Assembly (NCBI GenBank): GCA_050949705.1
Contig: JBMNGG010000005.1
Span: 124,001 to 188,000, forward strand
Direction: 5' to 3'
From: JBMNGG01 sp050949705
Lineage (GTDB): Bacteria > Bacillota > Thermosediminibacteria > Thermosediminibacterales > Tepidanaerobacteraceae
DNA length: 64,000 bases
In this document: positions 1 to 10,361 of the stretch, piece by piece
Layout: every line of letters begins with the position of its first letter
How positions within the stretch are numbered: position 1 is the stretch's first letter
Position numbers and translations under genes: made by a program
The notes under the pieces: generated by a model
Seen by the model: the letters and a program-made list of their open reading frames with translations, nothing else
The model's database searches: none
Told to the model about the DNA's origin: nothing

Positions 1-765
1 ACCTCTAAAACTATAAATACTTTGGTCGTCGTCTCCAACAACACACAAGTTTCGGTGTTTATCAGCCATCATTCTAATAAGATCATATTGTGCTAAATTA
101 GTATCTTGATACTCATCCACTAAAATATGATGAAATCTGTTCTGATAATAGGATAATATTTGTGGATATTCCTTAAACAGTTCGACTGTTTTCATAATAA
201 TGTCATCAAAGTCTAAAGCATTACTTTCTCTTAAGCGTTTTTGATATAAGTCATATAATCTCGCCATTGTCTCTTCTCGTATATTTTTGGCTTTATCTAG
301 GCACTTACTTGGAGAAAGCAATTGGTCCTTTGCACGTCCTATATAGCTTAAAACTCCTGCAGGTGTATACTTTTTGTCATCAATGTTTAAAGTCTTTAAG
401 CAATCCTTCATCAAAACCTGTTGGTCTTGAGTATCAAATATGATAAAGTTTCTATCATAGCCTATTTTATCAATGTCTCTGCGCAAAAATCTTACACATG
501 CAGAATGAAAAGTACTTACAAACATATTTTTCATACCGGGTAGTATTTGCTCTATTCTTTCTTTCATTTCTCGAGCAGCCTTATTTGTAAAAGTAATAGC
601 TATTATATTTTTGGGATCTACCCCTTGATTTTTTATTAAGTATGCAATTCTGTATGTAAGAACCCTAGTTTTTCCGCTGCCTGCCCCTGCTAAAACAAGC
701 AAGGGACCTTCTGGATGCATCACAGCCTTCCTTTGCTGTGGATTTAGATTATCTAAAAAGTTCAT
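1..765 (-). CDS. pcrA: ATP-dependent DNA helicase PcrA/UvrD, N-terminal part
   Basis: Superfamily 1 3'-5' helicase for DNA repair and replication-fork clearing. The gene runs off the left edge of the window, so about 255 N-terminal residues are visible. These show the Q motif (NPQQRKAV), Walker A (AGAGSGKT), motif Ia (TFTNKAAREM), motif II (ILVDEYQDTN) and motif III (VVGDDDQSIYSFRG). The ATG is preceded by AGGAGGT at 773-779. yerC lies just upstream on the same strand, as in the yerC-pcrA neighbourhood of Bacillus. UvrD and PcrA cannot be separated from this part, but PcrA is the usual Firmicute form. Confidence 0.95.
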   Translation of the reverse strand, partial: MNFLDNLNPQQRKAVMHPEGPLLVLAGAGSGKTRVLTYRIAYLIKNQGVDPKNIIAITFTNKAAREMKERIEQILPGMKNMFVSTFHSACVRFLRRDIDKIGYDRNFIIFDTQDQQVLMKDCLKTLNIDDKKYTPAGVLSYIGRAKDQLLSPSKCLDKAKNIREETMARLYDLYQKRLRESNALDFDDIIMKTVELFKEYPQILSYYQNRFHHILVDEYQDTNLAQYDLIRMMADKHRNLCVVGDDDQSIYSFRG

Positions 766-782
766 TGAAAACCTCCTAAAAT

Positions 783-805
783 AAAAAGAGCGTGGAGACC
801 ACGCT
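783..805 (-). terminator. Terminator after yerC
   Basis: Perfect 7-bp stem AGCGTGG/CCACGCT with an AGA loop, followed on the minus strand by CTTTTTATTTT. It overlaps the yerC stop codon and separates yerC from pcrA. Confidence 0.75.
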
Positions 806-1112
806 ATAGTTCTTGTTGTTTTTTATTAACAAGTCTCTCTAAAATTATCTTATATCCATTAGCACCATAATTCAGATAACGTTTTACACGGCTTATAGTG
901 GCGGTGCTAGCACCCGTAGCTTGTGCAATATCAGTGTAAGTCTGGCCTTCTTTTAACATTTCTGCCACCTGCAACCGTTGGGCCATAGATTTTACCTCAC
1001 CAATAGTACAGATATCTTCAAAAAAACGATAACACTCTTCCCGATTCTCCAAAAGTAAAATAGCATCTATAAGCTTATCAATATAAGGATCCTTAAGCTT
1101 TTTTAGCTCCAA
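804..1112 (-). CDS. yerC: YerC/YecD family TrpR-like DNA-binding protein
   Basis: A 102-residue helix-turn-helix protein of the TrpR-related YerC/YecD family. The HTH covers roughly residues 55-80, with YTDIAQATGASTATISRVKR as the recognition region. YerC-type proteins are small DNA-binding regulators whose targets are poorly defined. The start is TTG at 1112, preceded by GGGAGGGG six bases upstream. A terminator overlaps the stop, so it is probably transcribed separately from pcrA. Confidence 0.85.
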   Translation of the reverse strand: MELKKLKDPYIDKLIDAILLLENREECYRFFEDICTIGEVKSMAQRLQVAEMLKEGQTYTDIAQATGASTATISRVKRYLNYGANGYKIILERLVNKKQQEL

Positions 1113-1151
1113 ACTTACCCCTCCCTTTACACAAGTTACGGATTAGATATT

Positions 1152-2531
1152 TTACTTTGCTAATTCTGCGAGAACATAAGTATAAATCCTTAAATTCTTT
1201 ATGATATCCTCTATCTCAATATATTCGTCTTTTTCATGGGCTAATTCCGGTTTACCAGGAAAAGTAGGACCAAATGCAACACAATTATTAAACATTCTCG
1301 CATAAGTCCCACCACCGATGGAAAAACAGTATGCCGGTTCACCGGTAACTTTTTCGTAGGCATATTTCAATTTTTGTATCATAATATTATCCTCAGGTAC
1401 ATAATGAGGTTTGCTGTCTGATATATCCTCAATACTGAAATATTCCGGAGTATTTTTACGTATTGCATCTAATACTTGATCACAATTGTATTCTACCGGA
1501 TAGCGAATATCCACAGTAACGCTAGCTTTCTTCTGGTCAATATTTACAATGCCCACATTAAAAGTTAAATTACCTGAAATCTCATCATTAAAATCTACAC
1601 CTAAACCTTTACCACTTGTATCGAGACCTATTTTGTCGTTTAAAAATTCAATAAAACATCTCTGGGGCTTTACAAGATTAAGCTCACACAATAATTTTAC
1701 TAATAACATAGCAGCATTCTTCCCTTTTTCTGGAGTGCTTGCATGAGCTGATATTCCATATGATTTTATTATAATTATATCATTATCATCTACAATCTCA
1801 AAATTTGAAGGCATAGTTTCCTTATATCTTTGGACAGTAGATAAGACTAAATTTCTATCTCCTGAAAGACTTACTTGAGCATAATCCGGGACTACATTAT
1901 GGCGAGTTCCACTTTCAAAGGACAAGATTTTTATGCCGCTTTCACTATTCTCACAGTCAAATGAGCTGTTAAGAGTAAATGTAAGGATTCCTTTTTCTCC
2001 ATTAATAATTGGATAATTAGCATCTGGTGAAAAGCTCATAGTGGGAGCTTCGTCATGTTTTAAATAATACTCCATACATTCTGAGTTGGTTTCTTCATCA
2101 GTTCCAAAGATAACTCTGACTCTTTTATTTAGTTTTATACCGGCATCTTTAAGTGATTTTAGTGCAAACAATGCTGCCATAGCCGGTCCTTTATCGTCAA
2201 TAGCACCCCTGCCATATATTTTATTATCATGGATTTCACCATTATAGGGAGGATAAGTCCAACCACTGCCTTCAGGGACTATATCTAGATGTACCAAAAT
2301 CCCAATCATCTCATCCCCCTCACCCCACTCAGCCCATCCAGCATAATTTTCCAGATTTTTGGTCCGTAAACCAAAACTTTGGGCTAGATTAAGAGCATAT
2401 TCCAAAGCCTTAGCAGGTCCTTCACCAAAAGGCATGTTGGGCATAGGGTCCCCTTTTAAACTTTTTATTTTTAAAATTTCTCTTGTCGCCTCTATTAGAG
2501 GTTCTTGATTATTTGCGATGTATTTTTCCAT
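1152..2531 (-). CDS. pepV: M20 family dipeptidase PepV
   Basis: A 459-residue cytoplasmic zinc dipeptidase that hydrolyses dipeptides with unblocked N-termini. Visible metal-site motifs are VHLDIVPEG (H81, D83), RGAIDDKGP (D112, D113) and GTDEETNSE (E146, E147). The C-terminal FSIGGGTYARM carries the second substrate and metal loop. Length and the lid-domain arrangement fit PepV/Xaa-His dipeptidases (about 460-470 aa). The ATG has GGAGG eight bases upstream. It is expressed as a single gene or with yerC 39 bp downstream. Confidence 0.92.
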   Translation of the reverse strand: MEKYIANNQEPLIEATREILKIKSLKGDPMPNMPFGEGPAKALEYALNLAQSFGLRTKNLENYAGWAEWGEGDEMIGILVHLDIVPEGSGWTYPPYNGEIHDNKIYGRGAIDDKGPAMAALFALKSLKDAGIKLNKRVRVIFGTDEETNSECMEYYLKHDEAPTMSFSPDANYPIINGEKGILTFTLNSSFDCENSESGIKILSFESGTRHNVVPDYAQVSLSGDRNLVLSTVQRYKETMPSNFEIVDDNDIIIIKSYGISAHASTPEKGKNAAMLLVKLLCELNLVKPQRCFIEFLNDKIGLDTSGKGLGVDFNDEISGNLTFNVGIVNIDQKKASVTVDIRYPVEYNCDQVLDAIRKNTPEYFSIEDISDSKPHYVPEDNIMIQKLKYAYEKVTGEPAYCFSIGGGTYARMFNNCVAFGPTFPGKPELAHEKDEYIEIEDIIKNLRIYTYVLAELAK

Positions 2532-2825
2532 TGGTATCCCTCCAAAATTAAGTCAATTCGCATCAAAGGGGGCTTACTATAGTATTCCACTTTTTTATGC
2601 TAATTCCTTTTTTTATTTTTTCTTAAAAAACAATAATTCCTTATATTAATCTTTTCCTAAAATCCACATATCAAAAGCCAATCGATCTATCAAAATACTT
2701 TAGCACCATATACATAGTTGTAAAATTTACTTTAGTTAAAGTATTATATAAGCTATTTATTTTATTTAAACTTGCTCTTGGCATGATATGTTATGGGCAT
2801 CCATCTTCTTTTGTTATGTATGTCT
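2532..2825. other. AT-rich intergenic region
   Basis: About 290 AT-rich bases between the PAP2 terminator and pepV. No credible ORF, RNA gene or repeat was seen. The pepV promoter should lie here, but I cannot assign it. Confidence 0.5.
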
Positions 2826-2847
2826 AAAAAAGCAGCCATTAGGCTGC
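2826..2847 (-). terminator. Terminator after the PAP2 gene
   Basis: Perfect 6-bp stem GCAGCC/GGCTGC around a 4-base loop, followed on the minus strand by TTTTTT. It begins 6 bases after the PAP2 stop codon. Confidence 0.9.
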
Positions 2848-2852
2848 AAAGA

Positions 2853-3392
2853 TTAAATAATTATCCTTTTTACAATTTGTGTTAAGAAAGCAAAACCTGT
2901 TCCTAAAAATGCACCACTTAGTACATCAGTAGGATAGTGCATTCCTGTATATATCCTAGACACCCCCACTATAGTAGCAAGTGAGTAACTAACATAACTA
3001 TAAGAGGGAAAGTGTATAGCTATAATTACTGCTAACGAGAATCCGGCAGTAGTATGACCAGAGGGAAAAGAACAATCCTTTAAAAGTTTCCTCCAAAATG
3101 TATGGACTTCAGGTATTACGAGATAAGGTCTTTTGCGATTTATGGTATTCTTAAAAAGCTGCACTATTCCCTGGCTACCAGTAATGGTTACAAAAGCTTC
3201 AGCAGCAGCAACTTTAGCCTCAGCTTGGCCAAATAAATATAGGAAAAGACATGTGAGAATAGTAAAGGTTGCCCCTCCCATATGAGTTATCCGGGGCATA
3301 CAAATATCTAACATTCGGCATTTTATTCTTTTATTGATATATACAAATAACCGTGTATCTTTGTGATGAATAAAATCCCAAAGCCCCTTCAA
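2853..3392 (-). CDS. PAP2-superfamily membrane phosphatase
   Basis: A 179-residue membrane protein with the three acid-phosphatase motifs of the PAP2 superfamily: KNTINRKRPY (KX6RP), FPSGHTT (PSGH) and SRIYTGMHYPTD (SRX5HX3D). Several hydrophobic segments are visible. The family dephosphorylates lipid phosphates such as undecaprenyl pyrophosphate or phosphatidylglycerophosphate at the membrane surface. The BcrC/UppP2-type role is inferred; the exact substrate cannot be read from sequence. It lies 27 bp downstream of the USP gene and is probably co-transcribed with it. Confidence 0.85.
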   Translation of the reverse strand: MKGLWDFIHHKDTRLFVYINKRIKCRMLDICMPRITHMGGATFTILTCLFLYLFGQAEAKVAAAEAFVTITGSQGIVQLFKNTINRKRPYLVIPEVHTFWRKLLKDCSFPSGHTTAGFSLAVIIAIHFPSYSYVSYSLATIVGVSRIYTGMHYPTDVLSGAFLGTGFAFLTQIVKRIII

Positions 3393-3419
3393 TAAATATC
3401 CTCTCCTCTATTTATTATG

Positions 3420-3836
3420 CTAATCAACCACTTCAACAAAAATCCCATTTTTCTTTACCGCTTCAATCAATGGGTTAATAATTTCACCATGTTTTTGTAT
3501 TTCAAATGCCGACCTCAGTGATTTGCCAACAACAATATAAGAAATCTTATTTACTTTAGAAAAACGCGCTAATGTTTCGTAAATATTTTCTCCAGAAAGA
3601 ATTGAGACATTTCCTCCTAAGCTTTTGGCTGTTTCAAATAATTCAAGTAATAACTTATGTTCTTTTAATTCCTTGTTTAGATCGTGCTTATTATTAACAT
3701 AGGTTACTACAAACTGGCCGGCCATTTCTTGCGCCCTGGCAGCACCTCTTTCTATTAATCTCTTACAGCTTTTTTGTGGTGTCACACATATCATAATTCT
3801 ATGCTGCACTTCAGGGTCAAAAACGACCATTAGCAT
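3420..3836 (-). CDS. Universal-stress-like protein, KdpD USP type
   Basis: A protein of about 138 residues that resembles the USP domain of KdpD sensor kinases: RIMICVTPQKSCKRLIERGA near the start and ISYIVVGKS before the C-terminus. Here the domain stands alone, with no kinase. I chose the ATG at 3836 because GGAGAGGAGAT precedes it; the longer upstream frame has no ribosome binding site. Such domains bind nucleotides or act as small signalling modules. The function is otherwise unknown. Confidence 0.65.
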   Translation of the reverse strand: MLMVVFDPEVQHRIMICVTPQKSCKRLIERGAARAQEMAGQFVVTYVNNKHDLNKELKEHKLLLELFETAKSLGGNVSILSGENIYETLARFSKVNKISYIVVGKSLRSAFEIQKHGEIINPLIEAVKKNGIFVEVVD

Positions 3837-3913
3837 ATCTCCTCTCCAGTTGTTAAAGAGTTCTTTTTTATTATATATTAAACAACCGCTTTTAGCAATT
3901 AAATTATAAGTAA

Positions 3914-3957
3914 AAAACAAGGGCGACCATTTATTTATTCACTGTTCGCCCTTGTTT
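3914..3957 (-). terminator. Terminator after the LysM-BsuPI gene
   Basis: Twelve-base inverted repeat AAACAAGGGCGA/TCGCCCTTGTTT with a run of T after it on the minus strand, 21 bases past the stop of the LysM gene. Confidence 0.88.
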
Positions 3958-3977
3958 AAAAATAAGTTTTACTTATT

Positions 3978-4619
3978 TTAATTTGACACTATTCTAAACT
4001 CAAGACTTAACCTAACCCCCGGTATAGCCAAATTCCATCCTGTTATTCTGTAGACACCCGGTCTCGTAATTATACCATCACCTCTTTGGTTCCATACCTC
4101 ACGATAAACCTTTTCCTCTCCAGGCTGAAATCTCTCTGTTGATAGAGCTTGAATGAATGCTCTATTCTGTGACCATTGCCATATTAGTCTATCATCACGG
4201 GTCACCCTAAAATCTACTCTTTGCGATGTCCTATAAGTTAGGGTTAAAGGCACTCTTAAAATATTTTTCTTTACTAATCGAATTACTATTGGTTCCCCCA
4301 TTCTATAAACATTTTTATTTATAGAAAATGTAAATTCAACACCATCAAATGTTCTTCGCACTACCGGCCTTCTTGATGGCGGCGGCGTTGGCGGAGGCGT
4401 TGGCGGAGGTGTAGGTGTTGGTTCTGTCGGATGACATGGCGGACAATCTGGTGGTGATGGGGGCATTGAATCCGAAGACGGTATTATTAGCACCTGTCCG
4501 ACAAAAATCAAGTCCGGATTTGTCAAGTCATTTGCCTCCATAATTGCTGTTACAGTGGTTCCGAATCTTGCTGCTATCGATGACAATGTATCCCCTGCAC
4601 GAACTATATATCTTGTCAA
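3978..4619 (-). CDS. LysM domain protein with C-terminal BsuPI-like domain
   Basis: An N-terminal LysM domain (TRYIVRAGDTLSSIAARFG through VGQVLIIP, residues 1-45) should bind peptidoglycan. It is followed by a proline/threonine-rich linker (P-T-P-P-P repeats) and a C-terminal beta domain like the intracellular proteinase inhibitor BsuPI (PF12690). The most likely start is TTG at 4619, nine bases after GGAGG and giving the usual LysM opening; an upstream ATG at 4649 would add ten basic residues and lacks a good site. No signal peptide is seen, which is usual for spore-associated LysM proteins. A spore or envelope role is inferred. Confidence 0.75.
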   Translation of the reverse strand: MTRYIVRAGDTLSSIAARFGTTVTAIMEANDLTNPDLIFVGQVLIIPSSDSMPPSPPDCPPCHPTEPTPTPPPTPPPTPPPSRRPVVRRTFDGVEFTFSINKNVYRMGEPIVIRLVKKNILRVPLTLTYRTSQRVDFRVTRDDRLIWQWSQNRAFIQALSTERFQPGEEKVYREVWNQRGDGIITRPGVYRITGWNLAIPGVRLSLEFRIVSN

Positions 4620-4720
4620 GAGAATATTCCTCCTTTTTTGTTTTTTCAAAAGAAATAATTCTATTCTAATTTAATATATGTTATGTTCTTAGTATAATAA
4701 TGGTGAAAAAGATAATAAAT

Positions 4721-4751
4721 AAAAAAGGATATCTAAAAAATAGACATCCTT
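4721..4751 (-). terminator. Terminator after lonA
   Basis: Inverted repeat AAGGAT-ATCTA / TAGA-CATCCTT, followed by TTTTTT on the minus strand, about 20 bases past the lonA stop. Confidence 0.85.
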
Positions 4752-4771
4752 AAAGTTTATAGTTTTCAATG

Positions 4772-7157
4772 TTATGAAGTGTAGTAGTTAACATGTTTAC
4801 AATCACTTTTTTCTAAAGCAATATGTTTATCTTTTGCTGGTTTTAGAGCCTTTTCTATTACCTCATCCATATTGTTTACTAAAATAAAACATAGATCATC
4901 CTTTACTTTTTGGGGAACTTCCTCTAGGTCTTTTGTGTTCTCTTCAGGTAAGATAATTGTTTTTATTCCAGCTCTGTGTGCAGCTAAAACTTTTTCTTTA
5001 ATACCTCCTACCGGTAAAACCCTACCCCGCAAAGTTATTTCACCTGTCATTGCTACTGTTCTATCCACTGGTTGACATGATAATGCTGATATAAGAGCAC
5101 AAGTTATAGTAATTCCCGCTGAAGGACCATCTTTAGGAATAGCACCCTCAGGAACATGAATGTGTATATCATATTTCTCATGAAATTTTTCATCTATATT
5201 TAATTCCTGAACTCTTGATCGAACATAGCTATATCCAGCATGAGCCGATTCTTGCATGACATCTCCCAATTTGCCTGTAAGTATTAATTTGCCTTTACCT
5301 TTCATCACGCTAACTTCAATATTTAGTATATCACCACCAACCTCAGTCCAAGCAAGACCGGTTGCTACACCTATCAAGTCTTCTTTTTCTAAAGTACCAT
5401 AATGAAAACGGGCTACTCCCAAAAACTTTTCAACCATGTCTATATCTACATCAATAGTTTTCTTTTCCCCTTCAACAACTGCCCGAGCAATTTTTCGGCA
5501 AATATTTGCAATTTGTCGCTCTAAATTACGGACTCCTGCTTCGCGAGTATAGTTGCGTATCACTTTCATTAAAGCATCATCTGTAAAGGTAACTCCAGAA
5601 GGAGAAAGCCCATGTTCCTTTAACTGTTTAGGAATAAGATGCCCTTTGGAAATTTCCATCTTCTCATCTTCAGTATATCCGGGTATTGTAATTGTCTCCA
5701 TTCTATCTAAAAGGGGACGAGGAATATTGTATAGAGTATTGGCGGTTGTTATAAAAAGCACCCTTGATAAGTCAAAAGGTAGCTCAATATAGTGATCTGA
5801 AAAATTGCTGTTTTGTTCCGGATCCAATACTTCCAATAAAGCAGAAGCTGGATCTCCTCTAAAATCAGCATTCATCTTATCTATTTCATCTAACAAAAAA
5901 ACGGGATTTTTTGAATTAACTTGCCTCATGCCCTGAATTATCCTACCCGGCATTGATCCTACATAAGTTCTACGATGACCACGAATTTCAGATTCATCTC
6001 TTACACCGCCTAAAGAAACTCTGACAAATTTTCTACCCATTGCCCTAGCAACTGACCGCGCAAGAGATGTCTTTCCAACTCCTGGTGGACCTACAAGACA
6101 GAGTATAGGACCTTTTATCTTTCCTGACAACTTTCTCACTGCCAGAAACTCTAAGATCCTTTCTTTAACTTTAACAAGACCATAGTGATCTTCATTTAAA
6201 ATTTGCTCTGCAGCTTTAATATTTACGCTGTCTTGAGTATATTTATTCCACGGCAGGGATACCAGCCAATCTAAATATGTTCTTATTACAGAAAGTTCTG
6301 CTGCTGAAGGTGGCATTTTTTCTAACCGTTCAACTTCTTTGAGCATTTTTTTCTTCCAGTTCTTCCCCAACTTCAAGAGCAACTATCTTTTCCCGATATT
6401 CTTCAGCTTCGGTAGTTTTTTCATCTTTTTGACCCAATTCTCTTTGAATGGCTTTCATCTGCTCTCGCAAATAAAACTCTTTTTGGTTTTTCTCTATTTG
6501 CTTTTTTACTCTGTAATTAATTCTTTTTTCAATTTCCAGTATTTCAATCTCTTGTGAAATTATATCGAATAATAACTCCAGTCGCTTATTAAAAGGAAGA
6601 GTTTCCAATATCTTCTGCTTCTCTTCTATCTTTATAGTCAAATGTGATGCAACTATATCTGCAAAACGTCCTGGATTTGTAACATTTCGCAAAGAAACTA
6701 GGAGATCAGATGATAATTTTTTAGTTAGCTCCATATAACGCTCAAATAGACCGAGGACACTTCTAATTAAAGCTTCTTCTTCTGCATTTGCCCTTTCTTC
6801 ATCTTCAAATATTTCCTCAATATCCACCTTAAAAAAAGGTTCACTTTGAACATAATCCAGAATAACCGCTCGATTAAGTCCTTCTATTAAAACCCTTATG
6901 GTATCTTGAGGCATCTTTAATAATTGTTTTATTTTTGCCACTGTGCCAGTTGTATAAATCTCATTTTTATCAGGATAATCCACTTTTGCATCTTTTTGGG
7001 CTACAAGTAGTATCTTTTGGTCTCCAACCATAGCTTCTTCGAGAGCTCCAATTGATTTATCCCTTCCTACATCAAAATGCAAAACCATGTTTGGAAACAC
7101 CAGTAGGCCTCGAAGAGGCAACAGTGGTATAGTTCTATTAGATTCAGCTTTCGCCAC
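4772..7157 (-). CDS. lon: ATP-dependent protease LonA, with one apparent frameshift
   Basis: Cytoplasmic AAA+ serine protease. The N domain is seen at IPLLPLRGLLVFPNM. The AAA+ module has Walker A GPPGVGKTS and Walker B FLLDEIDKM. The protease domain has catalytic Ser in DGPSAGITI and Lys in GGIKEKVLA. The frame breaks at a run of seven A on the coding strand (T7 at 6346-6352). With six A the two halves join as EELEEK-MLKEVERLEKMPP, the normal Lon sequence. I read this as one gene with an extra base, probably a sequence error. The start is GTG at 7157 after a G-rich site. It is the last gene of the tig-clpP-clpX-lonB-lonA block. Confidence 0.93.
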
Positions 7158-7255
7158 TTTGTCCCCCCCTATTCAGTGGTTTACACTAAAATTCTCGTTA
7201 CTTAATATCTATTCGATACTTTTTTATTAAATCCTTCATTATAAAATTTTTGCTA

Positions 7256-8905
7256 TTAAACTGAAACAGTATTAGTTCTAACATTAATGCCATATGGATG
7301 CACTACATGTTCTATTACCTCTTCAATTCGGTCAACAGCAATAATATTAATATCAAGAGTTTTAAATATATCTTGCCAGTTTTCTTTTGGAATTATGACG
7401 GTCTTGGCACCGGCTCTTCTTGCAGCTTCAATTTTTGGCACAATGCCACCTATAGGTTTCACATATCCTCTCACAGACAATTCTCCTGTCATGGCAATAT
7501 GATTGTCTACTAAGATACCTTTTATGGATGAATATATGGAAACCGCAATTGTTACACCGGCTGATGGCCCATCTATTGGTATTCCACCAGGAAAGTTTAA
7601 ATGTATGTCATAATCTCTAGGATCTATATTTAAATATTTTCTAAGTACAGTCATTACATTATCTACAGAACCCCTTGCAGTGCCTCTTCTTTTTAGCCTG
7701 TGTGAACTTCCCCCCATTTCTTCTTCATCAACGACTCCAGTAACTAATAAAGTTCCTTGACCCTTATCTGTCTCTATGGCAGTTGACTCTATTTCCAAAA
7801 GTGTACCCATATTTGGACCATAAACAGCAAGACCGTAAGCAAGGCCAACTTGTGCAACCGGACTTATCTTTTTTTCTGGTCTTGGAGAATATTGGCCACT
7901 ATTTATTACCCATTCCACATCTCGGGCTTCAATTCGTTTTCTTTTTTCAGATGTTGCTAATCCTGCTGCCATTTGTATTATGTTGACGGATTCTCTTCCG
8001 TTGTTTGCATATTTTTTTATAGTATTTATCGAAAGCTCATCTATTTCAAATTCTATTTTCTTTACTGCCTTTTGTATAATCTCACCGATGTCCTCTGATG
8101 AAAGAGGTTTAAAATATATCTCCAAGCATCTGGAACGAATAGCAGGTGGAATTTCATCAGGCGTCCTTGTTGTGGCACCAATTAATCTAAAATCTGCTGG
8201 TAAACCTTTTTCAAATATATCGTGTATATGGCGCGGTATATTTGTATCTTCACTGCTATAATATGCACTTTCCAAAAATACCTTTCGATCTTCGAGCACT
8301 TTTAAGAGTTTATTCATTTGAATAGGATGTAGTTCCCCAATTTCATCTATGAACAAAACACCCCCATGGGCTTTAGTGACAGCACCAGGTTTAGGTTGAG
8401 GCACACCTGCCATACCGAGTGGTCCTGCACCTTGGTAAATGGGGTCATGCACTGATCCTATAAGTGGATCAGCAATTCCCCTTTCGTCAAATCGAGCGAT
8501 AGTGGCATCAATTTCTACGAATTTTGCATCAGGGCTAAAGGGAGAACCAGGTGTATTCTTAGCCTCCTCAAGAACCAATCTGGCAGCAGCAGTCTTCCCA
8601 ATACCTGGAGGACCGTATAATATTACATGCTGGGGGTTTGGACTACACAAAGCAGCTCGCAAAGCCTTTAAGCCATCATGTTGACCCACAATTTCATCAA
8701 ACGTTGATGGTCTAGTTTTTTCAGCTAAAGGTTGAGTTAGAGAAACTTGCCTCATTTGTTCCAGTTTTTCCATTTCTTTACGGGACTCTCTATCTATTGC
8801 CACTTTGCTTCCTTGTTGGCTTTTTAGCAAATTTAAGAAATAAAGCCCGATAACGATGGCAAAAAAAACCTGAATTAGTGTTAGTATGTTTAAAGTTATA
8901 TTCAT
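7256..8905 (-). CDS. lonB: ATP-dependent protease LonB
   Basis: A 549-residue sporulation-type Lon paralogue. An N-terminal membrane segment (ILTLIQVFFAIVIGLYFLNL) is followed by an AAA+ domain with GPPGIGKTA and VLFIDEIGEL. The C-terminal Lon protease domain has catalytic Ser in DGPSAGVTI and Lys in GGIVPKIEAARRAG. It lacks the long LonA N domain, as expected. I chose the ATG at 8905 because GGAGG lies eight bases upstream. In B. subtilis lonB is forespore-expressed and sits between clpX and lonA, the same order as here. The terminator after clpX suggests its own promoter. Confidence 0.93.
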   Translation of the reverse strand: MNITLNILTLIQVFFAIVIGLYFLNLLKSQQGSKVAIDRESRKEMEKLEQMRQVSLTQPLAEKTRPSTFDEIVGQHDGLKALRAALCSPNPQHVILYGPPGIGKTAAARLVLEEAKNTPGSPFSPDAKFVEIDATIARFDERGIADPLIGSVHDPIYQGAGPLGMAGVPQPKPGAVTKAHGGVLFIDEIGELHPIQMNKLLKVLEDRKVFLESAYYSSEDTNIPRHIHDIFEKGLPADFRLIGATTRTPDEIPPAIRSRCLEIYFKPLSSEDIGEIIQKAVKKIEFEIDELSINTIKKYANNGRESVNIIQMAAGLATSEKRKRIEARDVEWVINSGQYSPRPEKKISPVAQVGLAYGLAVYGPNMGTLLEIESTAIETDKGQGTLLVTGVVDEEEMGGSSHRLKRRGTARGSVDNVMTVLRKYLNIDPRDYDIHLNFPGGIPIDGPSAGVTIAVSIYSSIKGILVDNHIAMTGELSVRGYVKPIGGIVPKIEAARRAGAKTVIIPKENWQDIFKTLDINIIAVDRIEEVIEHVVHPYGINVRTNTVSV

Positions 8906-9013
8906 TAAATATTTCCTCCCTCGCCGAGCTTTCAAATCCAAAGACTTTTCACTGTTTATATTATTGATTAATAACCGCTTTTTTATAAGTTCGGGAAGAA
9001 AAACAAATGAAAT

Positions 9014-9052
9014 AAAAAAGCACAGGAGGTTTTTTAATAAACCAACCTGTGC
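9014..9052 (-). terminator. Terminator after clpX
   Basis: GCACAGG/CCTGTGC stem with an extended loop, followed on the minus strand by TTTTTT. It isolates lonB from the tig-clpP-clpX transcript. Confidence 0.85.
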
Positions 9053-9073
9053 CTTATCATCGCTAAACCTTCG

Positions 9074-10344
9074 TTATGCTGTTACTTCTTTCTTTTTACC
9101 TTTTTTTCTATCTGATGTAACAATAATTGGTTCTTCACGATTTAATACTACTTCTTTCGTAATTACGCATTTTGCAATATCAGAGTTACGTGGAAGTTCA
9201 TACATAATATCCAGCATTATTTCCTCTAAAATGGACCTTAAACCTCTTGCTCCGGTTTTTCTGCGAATAGCTTCCTGAGCCACCACTGCAAGAGCATCAT
9301 CAGTAAATTCCAACTGTGAATTGTCCATTTCGAACAGTTTCTGATATTGTTTTACGAGTGCATTTTTGGGTTCTTTCAATATACGTATTAAGGATTCCTC
9401 ATCAAGAGCTGACAGGGTAACAACTACCGGAATTCGACCAACAAATTCAGGTATTAGACCGTACTTCAACAGGTCCTCTGGCATCAGCTGTTTTAAAATT
9501 TCACCAACATTTTTTTGATCCTTCCCCTGAATTTCAGCTTCAAATCCTATTGTCTTTTTGCCTATTCGGTTTTGTATTATCTTGTCAATTCCTTCAAAAG
9601 CTCCCCCACAAATAAAGAGGATGTTTGTAGTGTCAATTTGTATGAATTCCTGATGGGGGTGTTTACGTCCACCTTGAGGTGGAACACTAGCTACAGTCCC
9701 CTCCAGTATCTTAAGCAATGCTTGCTGTACACCTTCCCCAGAAACATCACGGGGTAATTGAAGGATTGTCAGATTTTCTTGCTATTTTATCTATTTCATC
9801 AATATATACTATGCCTCTTTCAGCCTTTTCAACATCATAATCAGCTGCTTGAATAAGTTTTTAGAAGAATGTTTTCCACATCTTCTCCCACATATCCTGC
9901 TTCTGTTAAAGAAGTAGCATCGGCTATAGCAAAAGGTACATTTAATATCTTTGCAAGAGTTTGAGCCAGAAGAGTTTTCCCACTGCCTGTAGGCCCCAAC
10001 ATAACAATATTACTTTTTTGTAGTTCTACATCGTCATTTTTGTTCTGGTAATTAATTCTTTTATAATGATTGTATACTGCTACAGAAAGGGTTTTCTTGG
10101 CTTGTTCCTGACCTACTACATATGAATCAAGAATTTCATTGATCTCATGAGGTTTTGGTATATCTGTAAAATCCATTTCTACATCGTCGCCAAATTCCTC
10201 TTCTATGATCTCGTTACATAATTCGATACATTCATCACAGATGTAAACACCGGGACCTGCTACCAGTTTGCGCACTTGATCTTGTGTCTTGCCACAAAAA
10301 GAACATTTAAGCTGACCCTTTTCATCACTGAATTTAAACATCAT
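9074..10344 (-). CDS. clpX: Clp protease ATPase subunit ClpX, with two apparent frameshifts
   Basis: AAA+ unfoldase that feeds ClpP. The N-terminal zinc-binding domain has CSFCGKTQ and CDECIELC; Walker A is GPTGSGKT; Walker B is IVYIDEIDKI; the C-terminal region has LIPEFVGRIPV. Two single-base insertions break the frame. One is in T5 at 9858-9862 (four would give ENILLKLIQAADYD). The other is in G4 at 9751-9754 (three would give SITRDVSGEGVQQ). With both removed the protein is a full-length ClpX. Two independent lesions in such a gene argue for sequencing error. It starts 18 bp after clpP. Confidence 0.92.
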
Positions 10345-10361
10345 ACACTCTCCTTTCCGGC

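Noticed and set aside
4772..7157. lonA as two separate genes
   Set aside because: The two frames are the two halves of one Lon protein, and a single A in a homopolymer separates them.
9757..9857. Gap between two short clpX-like genes
   Set aside because: The gap encodes LIQAADYDVEKAERGIVYIDEIDK in the third frame, so it is continuous ClpX with two indels.
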